Below are positions 56,579-64,000 of a stretch of DNA of 64,000 nucleotides, in pieces. The position numbers and the translations under genes are program-made. Under the pieces are notes generated by a model. The model did no database searches. It saw nothing but the letters and a program-made list of their open reading frames with translations, and was not told the origin of the DNA. The stretch is from Rutpela maculata (lineage: Eukaryota; Arthropoda; Insecta; Coleoptera; Cerambycidae). The DNA is taken from positions 102,569,795 through 102,633,794 of the forward strand of contig OW386293.2 in NCBI GenBank assembly GCA_936432065.2, written 5' to 3'. Numbering within the stretch: position 1 is the stretch's first letter; each line of letters starts with the position of its first letter.

Positions 56579-56976
56579 AATGTACTCGGTGAGAGATGCA
56601 GGTTAGTTTAAAATGTTATATTTTATCCGAATGGAAACTTATAGGCAGTTTATCTCTTAGTTCATAAACATTAGCACAACACGATATTTTAGAGTCACTT
56701 TTTCTTTTAAAATTATTGAATACGTTCAGAGGATTTTACAAACATAAACACATGGCACCCACTTATGGATACTTGACTATATCTTTTGCACTTTATATTT
56801 ACTATCGGTAATTAAACACTTGAAAGGGCCATAGGACCGCCTGTAATTGCACGTCTGAACACCCCAACGATAGAACTAAAACTTCTTACTATAAATAAAT
56901 AAATAAATATTTCATGGTCTATAACTTTTTATTTATTGGCTTGTCGAAAATATTGCCTCTTGTGATTCTGTTCACT

Positions 56977-57284
56977 TATTTTTTAAATGAATTTTAGTTT
57001 TTGATTCATTAAAAACGGACAAAGTTTTAGGTAAGGCCCTTTTTTGACATATTACGGCAAACGATTGTATTCAACTCTAAAAAAGACCCACGTAAAATCT
57101 TAGATCAATCTGACGTCATAAAGTTGAAATATTAAAGCTATGCATGATTTAATAGATTTCGCTAATACAGTAGGCATCGTTAGGTTCATTTCCAAAATTT
57201 CATTGATATCCAATGCCATTAACTCGAGGGAAATAAAATTTTATATATGTGAATGTGGTTTCGATATTTAGGCATTATTAGGTG
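56977..57284 (+). repeat. Flanking direct repeat, right copy
   Basis: Collinear with 44608-44909. The AATGAATTTTAG start, TTACGGCAAACGATTGTATT, ATTTCGCTAATACAGTAG (57156-57173), AATGCCATTAACTCGAGGGA and the GGCATTATTAGGTG end are all shared. The 18-bp core also occurs at 58407-58424. Confidence 0.85.
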
Positions 57285-57890
57285 ATTAAATATAAATATA
57301 ACACTTTATCAACATAATTTTTAGTCTGTATAAGTTAAAACTACGAGTCATGTTAAGATAAACAAATTCGAACAGAAGAACATTAGATGCAGAGTTGTGG
57401 CCTCTACCAAGGGTGACTCTTCAAGAGAAACCAATCAAAAATCTTTTATAGATTTTTTAAAATAGACGGTTCCCTAGTTTAAAGGAAAATATATAATGAG
57501 GCATGACGTCACCTGTAAAAGTTTTTATATAAGGAATCAGGACATTTTTCTATTCCCTGATGATGAGGTAATTATTGTTGAAATTTAGAATAACTTTTTA
57601 TCTACATAATTTTTAGTTTGTATAAGTTAAAACTATGAGTCATGTCAAGACAAAAAAATCGATCGGGAAGATAGTTAGATACAGAGTTGTGGTGTCTACA
57701 AGGGGTGACTCTTCAAGAGGAACCAATCAAAAGCCTTTATAGATTTTAAAATACACGACGGTTCCCTAGTTTTAAGGAAAATATATAATGAGGATGACGT
57801 CACATGTAAAAGTTTTCATATCAGGAATTCATTTTTCTATTCCCCTGATGATGAGGTGATTACTGTTGAAATTTAGAATAACGAATTATA
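57285..57890 (+). repeat. Two tandem copies of a roughly 300-bp unit
   Basis: Each has GTATAAGTTAAAACTA, GGGTGACTCTTCAAGAG, GACGGTTCCCTAGTTT, GGAAAATATATAATGAGG, a TGACGTCAC site and CCCTGATGATGAGGT, ending GTTGAAATTTAGAATAAC. The units abut (boundary about 57595). Confidence 0.85.
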
Positions 57891-58167
57891 TAGATTTTGT
57901 ATTTTTGGAGTCTGTTAGTTAAAGTCAAAATTATTAAGAGACGAAAAACTTTTCAATAAATAATTGAAAAAATAATTCCCATAAAAAGTAATAGAATAGC
58001 TATAGAAATGGCTAATTATATTTAATAAATATTCTCTGTCGACAAATAAAGTCCGTTATTTTATGTTAAGTAGGTAATTTCGAAGAATTGGTAAAAAATA
58101 TTGTAAATGTATCTAATTATAACCTCAGCTTGAAAGGTATCAACAATTATGCATTGATTTAGTATGT

Positions 58168-58256
58168 ACTATAGTGGATTAGTGGTGAACGCTTCGGACT
58201 TACAGTCAAGAGTTTGCAGGATCTATCCACGGTCACTGCTGAATTTTTTTTTTTTT
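58168..58256 (+). repeat. tRNA-like unit with T-run, class uncertain
   Basis: TATAGTGGATTAGTGGTGAA resembles a pol III A box, GGACTTACAGTC an anticodon arm (TAC, Val-like), and GGATCTATCC a weak B box. A 13-T run follows at 58244-58256, a strong pol III terminator. The T stem is broken. It is probably a tRNA-derived SINE head or pseudo-tRNA. Confidence 0.45.
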
Positions 58257-58406
58257 AAAATAAAAATAATTAATGGTAAATAACTATTATAACGTGACTC
58301 CTATATAGGAAATTATGAGTTTTCAAAAGTTTTTAAGGAGTTTAAAATAAAAATTAATATTAATAATAAATAAATATGAATATTACATTTCAGGAAATTG
58401 AAATAG

Positions 58407-58424
58407 ATTTCGCTAATACAGTAG
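58407..58424 (+). repeat. Third copy of the direct-repeat core
   Basis: ATTTCGCTAATACAGTAG is identical at all 18 positions to the cores inside both 300-bp direct repeats, while the flanks differ apart from a few adjacent bases. Confidence 0.75.
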
Positions 58425-58506
58425 ACCTTCAATGCGCATGCTTTTCTTTGTGTGTGACGTCATGCATTGATTCATGTATACCAGTATTAATCGACTTGAA
58501 GTCAGG

Positions 58507-58590
58507 TACCTCGATAGCCCAGTGTGTTGAGCATTGTGCTTTCAAACCGGAGATCGGTGGTTCGAATCCTAGACGGTGGCTGGATTTTTT
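58507..58590 (+). repeat. tRNA-like unit with perfect B box
   Basis: A box TAGCCCAGTGTGTTGAGC (about 58515), B box GGTTCGAATCC (58559-58569) and a T6 terminator at 58585-58590. The acceptor and T stems do not pair well, so it is a tRNA-derived repeat or pseudo-tRNA rather than a working tRNA. Confidence 0.5.
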
Positions 58591-59004
58591 CATAAAAATA
58601 ATTACAATAAAAATATAAATTTATGATGTGACCATATATTAGCTGTATAAAGTGTAATACTAGTACGTATATCTAAGAATATAATTACTGATTCATCCAG
58701 AGGCGCGTGGTTGGGTATTCAATAACAGTTAATGATAAATAAATATTATCATATGACTTCTATATAGGAAATTATAAATAAACAGAATTTAAATTAAAAA
58801 TTAATTAACAAAAAATAAATATTATCACGTGACTTCTATACAGGAAATTATAAATAATCAGAATTTAAATTAAAAATTAATTAACAAAAAAAATAAATAT
58901 TATCACGTGACCGCCCTCTATAAGAAATTATAAGTATTCAGAGTTTTAAGGAATGATTGATAGATGGCACTGGTTGTATGAGAAAAATGAGGTGATGAAA
59001 GTGA

Positions 59005-59330
59005 AGGTTATCTTGACCCATTGGAAAAGGGACCTCGAGTTAAATGGGGCCTCGAGAATGACGCGGAGTGAGGTTATGTTGGCCCTACTGGAAAAGGGGC
59101 CTTGAGTTAAATGGGGCCTCGAGAATGACGCAGAGTGAGATTATGTTGGCCCCACTGGAAAAGGGGCCTTGAGTTAAATGGGGCCTCGAGAATGACGCAG
59201 AGTGAGGTTATGTTGGCCCCACTGGAAAAGGGGCCTTGAGTTAAATGGGGGCCCCACTAGAAAAGGGGGCGGGGGGCGGAGCCCTACGGGGGCCCCATTT
59301 TGGGGGGCGGATCACCGCCTCAAGTACCGC
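59005..59330 (+). repeat. 67-bp GC-rich minisatellite, about 4 units
   Basis: The unit starts GTTATGTTGGCCC, contains GGAAAAGGGGCCTTGAGTTA and AATGGGGCCTCGAGAATGAC, and ends AGAGTGAG. The units are nearly identical, so expansion is recent. It dissolves into a G/C-rich junction (GGGGGCGGGGGGCGGAGCCC) by 59285. Confidence 0.9.
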
Positions 59331-59955
59331 CATACCTACTTACATTTAAAAGGTGTTTTATAAAAAGTTGTGGAAACACAAATATAAGTGCTCCGGATTT
59401 TTTTTTAACTGTTCCGAAAAACAATTCGTAGAAGTTGGTGGCAAGCTTCCAATATTTCTGATCCCATCCCTTCAAAAATACAGATTTTGTTTATGGAATT
59501 AATCGATCATGTTATAATCAACTTTGGGCAAATTGGATGAATCTCCTTTCACAAAATTCAACTCCATCTTAATAGTTTATTGATAAAATATAAAATAGCA
59601 AAATCAGAGGCCACATAAACAAACAACAAATAAATTTAACCAATGCGTATCTACTCTATCACTTGTATTATGTCAAGAAGTGACAACTGACAGCACGCAA
59701 GCAAAGTTGGAAGAGAGCCGTTTTCATACAATGTTGCTACATAATCCTCGCCGTGAGTTTTGTTTACATTTTTAAGATAACTTCTAAATAATAACAAACA
59801 AATACCTTTTAATTCCTTCTAAATACATGTATAAAATATTTATTGCTTTTCAAGATATTGAGCAAAATAGAAGTGTTATAAAATATAATATAGGTAAAAT
59901 AATGTAAAGTAAATACACAATTTGGCATTCATATAAGATTTTTTTTTTAGATTAC
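59331..59955. other. No gene seen
   Basis: AT-rich; nothing recognised. Confidence 0.35.
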
Positions 59956-60306
59956 TCTGAAGGAGCGGGCGATTGGCCTTCCCCCACTGCGACCTATAAG
60001 GTCTATTGTAGTACTTCTTTTTTTGTGTGCCTCAGGGCTCCCCATCCAAACATGGTCTTCCTAGACTTCGAGTCTGTTGATAAGGGCCCCCAGGCACGGT
60101 TATCAGCCTCTGTCTTTCTCTCGCCGAGCCGCCTCAGTCCAGTCAGGCTTTTACAGCTCAGCATATGGACTGAGATCTCCAGCGAGAACTTGGGTCACCA
60201 TTCCAAGCGCTGGACGCGACCAACGTTGCTTAACATCGCTGATCGAGTGCCGGCGCCTAGATCGGAGCCCGTATAGAGAGCCGTATTCATTCATTCATTC
60301 ATTCAT
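59956..60306 (+). repeat. LINE 3' end with ATTC tail
   Basis: A GC-balanced stretch starting near CCCACTGCGACCTATAAGGT and ending in a run of ATTC/TTCA units (60286-60306). The start resembles the 3' end at 37129 (GTCTATTGT). Two open frames (60025-60276 and 60077-60310) overlap on the same strand and are not proteins. It is likely the 3' UTR of an RNase H-bearing LINE. Confidence 0.5.
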
Positions 60307-62200
60307 ATAAGATAGTTACAGTCTATGTGAAAGTTGTCTATTATTGGTTAAATTATGACCCGAAAGCCATAAATATGATACGTCGCAAAAATAAATCAGC
60401 AAAATTTTTTCAAATATTAAACTTTTCCATTTAATAGTGGGTTCAATCCTTTGAAAGTAAGAGCAAGTGTTTGGACCATGTATAAACTGAAGATACCTCT
60501 TACTACAAAAATCACCAATAAAAAAATATGAGAGAAATGTAAATACAAAAATCAGCTGGCGACAAAAACAAAAGATAACAAAAATTTTGCTGATAAAATT
60601 AATTTTCTTTTAGTAGAATTGGCTTACAATTTACTACGTTTAGCGTCCAGTGCAGATTTAACAGCTGAAAATTTCACTGTTTTAATGATGATGCCAACAT
60701 ATCTGGCGAAATGCACATAAAGTGTAGCTTCAAGTGTAGGTAGAAACTACTGCATCACCAATTATTTGTATTAAATAAGTCATTTTGTGCCTTTGTACAG
60801 TCCTCAATACTTCTGATATGATGAAATAAACCATTTACATTCTCATCACAAATACTATCGTCGGTAAAGCATTGAAAAGGAAGAGACTCAGATTGGACAG
60901 ACTAGTGGCCAGAGCATTCGACATATTGCCTACGATCTGTAAGGTACGATTGAAAAAAAATTAACACTAACTACTCAGTGAGAAACATTGGGCTGGAAGT
61001 TTCGAGATAAGAATGTTGTGATCCAGGCTGTTGAAAGTTATAAAAGTCTGTGTAAACACAATCGGTTTAAACTCCAGCTTCCAAAGATTCAGCTATGAAC
61101 TGTGTAATACAAAGGGATTTGCGACAGCGGATTTATTCGTGTATTCGTGTAATAGGATTTCAAATACTTCAGAAAAGTTGTCAGGCGGTTAGGCAGCCTA
61201 TGCGTCCGTTTTTAATTTTAAAACGAGATACAAATGAAAGTGTCATCAATTTATTATATTTTACTCTGTAATTATTTTTCCTTAAAAGTTAATAAAATAT
61301 AATCCATAATATTTGGAACACACAATACTTAACGTTTTGTTTTGCCAATGTCTAATTTCCATGAGATATGAACTTTTTAGGTCTAATCATCAACAAAAGT
61401 AAATATATAGGATAGGTTATCTAGAACTAGATAATATTGTTGTATCAACTGATTTTCCACATTCACTTTTTTATGGGATATGTTTCCGTAGGCTTTTAGC
61501 TCTACAAGCAAGGTGTCATATTTAACATAGTCGAAAACGCAATACCTACCTCCAGGCTTAATTCCAACAATTGTATACAATTCTTAAAACTTAATTAATT
61601 GTGGTATCATACTTCGCTTTTCTGAAAAACTGACTATATCATGGATTAAACCCTCACTTGACTTCCAGTAAGACATCAAACATTGCTTGGGGGCTTATCC
61701 CAAGTCCAATGCTCCAGAGCATTTATATTCTCACAGGTCTAATTATCACCGGTTTAACACTTCAAGGTCAGTCAAATCGTAAAATCAGAGGAAATCAGTG
61801 TAACAATATGCAATTACAAATAAACCATCTCTAGAAGAGGACAGGATCTATAATATAAAATACGGATTGGACTTATATTATTATTTGATATAACATGTAT
61901 TTATTTAAATCGATTTTGGGTCAACGATATTGATGACACAGGAAGTGCATTTACCATATCTATCGTTTGTTATACCAGCATAATAAATATAGAATAGTAT
62001 TGATACGTATGATAAAATTGTGCATTAATTAATTATTTAATTATGTGATTATATTTCGCATTGTTTAGTAGTTCAACTAAATGCAAAACAGAAATATAAT
62101 ATGGTAATTTTAATCGGAGTATGCCTTTAACACGCATAAATGTAACACATTGTAATGTAATGACTAATAAATATGGTTCTTCATATTTCATTCATAAGCA
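60307..62200. other. No gene seen
   Basis: AT-rich DNA. The segment 60850-61130 is more balanced and may be transposon debris, but no motif is recognisable. The minus frame at 61383-61580 is unconvincing. Confidence 0.4.
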
Positions 62201-62204
62201 CAAA

Positions 62205-62760
62205 AAATGCCACGGTTGCATTTACCTCAGTCAATGGTGCACAATATAAATAACAATTAGTAATATATAATTACTTTTTCTGTCCAAAATAGCAAATTAT
62301 TATGCATTTTAAACGCAAAATGGTTTGTTTTATTTTCTAAACCACTTTTTCTTTACAACATGGAGCTATCTTCAACTGTGTGATAAGGGCATGACTAGAG
62401 GTAACAGATTTATTTCATATTTAAAAGTTACAGTTTCTTCTCGACACTCGGCTCCGCGGCAGTTGAAGGGCTGAGCAGGAACGAGGTTGAGGTAGAATAA
62501 AATAAATTAAATTGTCACAATCAGTAATCAGTATAGTGCAGTGATATGGATAATGTCACGGCTGCATTTACCTCAGTCAATGGTGCATAATATAAATAAC
62601 AATTAGTAATACATAATTACATTTTCTTCCCAAAATAGCAAATTATTATGCTAACATTTTAAAATGTAAAATGATTGTATTATTTTCTAAACCACTTTTT
62701 CTTTACAACATGAAGGAACTATCTTCAGCTGTGCGATAAGGGATGACTAGAGGTAACGAG
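62205..62760 (+). repeat. Two spaced direct copies of a roughly 200-bp unit
   Basis: GCATTTACCTCAGTCAATGG starts each copy (about 62218 and 62568). Both continue through AATATAAATAACAATTAGTA, AATAGCAAATTATTATGC and TTTTCTAAACCACTTTTTCT to GATAAGGG..ATGACTAGAGG. They are about 350 bp apart. Confidence 0.8.
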
Positions 62761-62769
62761 AAGCAAGAT

Positions 62770-63250
62770 TCTAATATACTTTGAGACAGCCAGGCAGCAC
62801 TCAAAGTTTTCAGTCCATTTACTTGAGTCAAAAATCGCCTGGGAATGTCTACAAGTGCTAAATAAATTGATAAGAAACAGCAAGGTTACCTTGATGCAGG
62901 TACGGGGCATGAAGGAATAGAAGGGATTGAGATTGCAAATGACCTTGCAACTCAAGGCGCTAAATCGTCATCGAAGCGATATCGTTTTGTGGGATAGCAA
63001 ATCTCACACAATGGAGAATATCCACTTTAGGTCAAAAACAAGCGAAATAGTTCATAAACTATTAGCAAAAGGACCTACCCATCGCCATAACTAAGGCTAG
63101 TACAAGCCTTTTCACAGGTCTTGGTCACTAAGATACCATATCAAAATAAAGGGTAAAGCTGAGAGTGAAATGTGCCACCTCTGTACGGAGACAACTGAAA
63201 CTGCGACTTCTATGCAAGGTCTTAACTTTTGAAGCAGATAGTCTTAACAC
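62770..63250 (+). pseudogene. LINE RNase H C-terminal remnant
   Basis: Plus-strand blocks: AALKVFSPFT, then GHEGIEGIEIANDLATQGA (normally PGH.GI.GNE.AD.LA) and CHLCTETTETATSMQ, a decayed zinc tail. Frameshifts separate the blocks. Same general LINE type as 33221-34560. Confidence 0.65.
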
Positions 63251-63394
63251 CTTTAGAAGTGGAAGAAGTCTAAAGAAAGTTTAAAGAAACTTCCCAGGAA
63301 GGAGGGTTTCTTTCGTTCGGGTTTCAAAATTGATAAGCGGAGAGGAGACATTTAAAAGTTTTTCTTAAACCAAAATTGGTTGGGAGGGGGGCAA

Positions 63395-63510
63395 AATATA
63401 TTTTTTTAACTCACGACACCTCTCATGTCCTAGCGCGCGCCAATTCACGCATTATCGCCCCTAGGCTATAGCCTAGTTAGCCTATTGGATAATCCGGCCC
63501 TGGCAGTGAC
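63395..63510 (-). repeat. hAT-like repeat end (CAGGGCCGGATTATCC)
   Basis: On the minus strand it starts CAGGGCCGGATTATCC and continues AGGCTAACTAGGCTATAGCC and GGGGCG, then the CGCGCGCTAGGACATGAGAG segment. It is homologous to 32318-32430 and 26690-26830. Confidence 0.55.
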
Positions 63511-63739
63511 ATAGTCCATCTACTCGCAAATCCAAAAAACAAAAATAAAAGAATTCTAGATATAGGACGGAAGGAAAACGAAAGCTCTAATCAAAAGATA
63601 GGGTTTAGAAAACGCATATTTTCTAATATTGTAAGTAATAATATCAGTAATATCCAGGAAAATAATATCCTCTGAAGACAAAAACACAACGGATCTATTA
63701 CAGAATGTAGGAACGGAAACACACCAACCACTGACATGG

Positions 63740-64000
63740 TGCAAACAATCGATGCACACTATATGGGAAACTGGAAATACAAAGAGAGACGTAAGACGAA
63801 GGACATAACAAATCAACAATCAATACTTTAAACATCCCCTAGTACAGCAAGAAGAATTCCAGAAGAAATACCGCGAGGAGATAGAAAAACTACTAACAGG
63901 AGACCTAAACCGGACATCAATATAAGCTCAAAAACAAAAATTGCTGCAAGAGCCCAACAAGAAAGGACTCAAATAACAAATACGAACAATTAATAAGATG
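63740..64000 (+). pseudogene. LINE-like coding debris running off the window
   Basis: Translates to EEFQKKYREEIEKLLTGDL with later stops. The AATACCGCGAGGA core is shared with the minus strand near 14610. It may be the 5' ORF region of the same element family; truncated by the window end. Confidence 0.35.

Larger units (their letters stand above)
51998..56885 (-). mobile_element. Near full-length CR1/L2-like LINE
   Basis: A minus-strand element with 5' UTR (to about 56885), ORF1 (56578-55846), AP endonuclease (55481-54621), RT (54120-53395), thumb and C-terminus (53380-52763), an AT-rich 3' UTR and a trinucleotide tail (ATT on the minus strand) at 51998-52040. All domains are in order but several frameshifts break the ORFs. 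No RNase H is seen, as expected for the CR1/L2/Kiri/Daphne group. It sits inside the segment bracketed by the 300-bp direct repeats, so it inserted into the island. Confidence 0.85.
58270..58945 (+). repeat. Roughly 77-bp AT-rich tandem repeat, interrupted
   Basis: TATTATCACGTGACTTCTAT then AGGAAATTATAA and AATTTAAATTAAAAATTAAT recur at about 58745, 58820 and 58895, with a first diverged unit near 58275. The CACGTGAC core is repeated. The block is interrupted by the tRNA-like unit at 58507. Confidence 0.75.

Noticed and set aside
44608..57284. LTR retrotransposon bounded by the 300-bp repeats
   Set aside because: No gag, protease, integrase or LTR-type TG...CA ends lie between them, and the only RT belongs to a minus-strand LINE inserted later.
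58376..58618. 80-codon plus frame with several cysteines
   Set aside because: It runs across the direct-repeat core and the tRNA-like unit, so it is assembled from noncoding repeats.
60025..60310. Two overlapping 77-83 codon frames
   Set aside because: They fall in a LINE 3' end and run into the ATTC tail; no domain is visible.

Overview
The window looks like arthropod, most likely insect, nuclear DNA. It is AT-rich and dense with decayed non-LTR retrotransposons, copia, hAT-like and TTAA- or TA-flanked foldback elements and tRNA-derived SINEs. TCAGT-type initiators and 59-nt introns fit an insect. No bacterial operon, CRISPR array or housekeeping gene is visible. The species cannot be named from the sequence alone.

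Layout. 1-40 kb is a graveyard of mobile elements. It includes several exactly bounded elements: hAT-like elements with perfect 8-bp target duplications at 18568-18812, 35936-36512 and 39622-40155, and a TTAA foldback at 29664-30067. It also holds fragments of at least eight LINEs, a copia pol remnant (about 12.9-13.6 kb) and pieces of an insect TE-borne protein family (20.3-20.7 and 35.6-35.9 kb). Between them lie non-repetitive, base-balanced islands (8.5, 12.1-12.7, 14.9-15.3, 23.1-23.35 and 28.9-29.4 kb) that look like regulatory DNA rather than exons.

40.8-59.3 kb is different. It runs: a one-strand pyrimidine array; about 27 copies of a 108-bp satellite whose hairpin loop carries TAATATTAC; a 300-bp direct repeat; an AT-rich stretch with the only convincing genes in the window; a near-full-length CR1/L2-like LINE; the second copy of the 300-bp repeat; and further tandem repeats and tRNA-like units. 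The genes are (a) a five-exon gene with an internal exon duplication and a Pro/Ser-rich tail (47271-48052), (b) an intronless 231-codon ORF (48253-48948), (c) a tRNA-Leu-like gene (49026-49109), and (d) a two-finger C2H2 gene present twice, head to head, around a 66-bp perfect palindrome embedded in TTACCC-type minisatellite (49243-50979). Small AT-rich genes with poly(A) signals touching their stops, inverted ends and flanking direct repeats suggest an integrated virus-like or plasmid-like element, or a segment amplified from one. No hallmark replication or capsid gene is visible, so this remains a hypothesis.

59.3-64 kb returns to LINE ends, a local duplication and hAT-like remains. How the island genes work together is not known; only their shared compact style and location link them.
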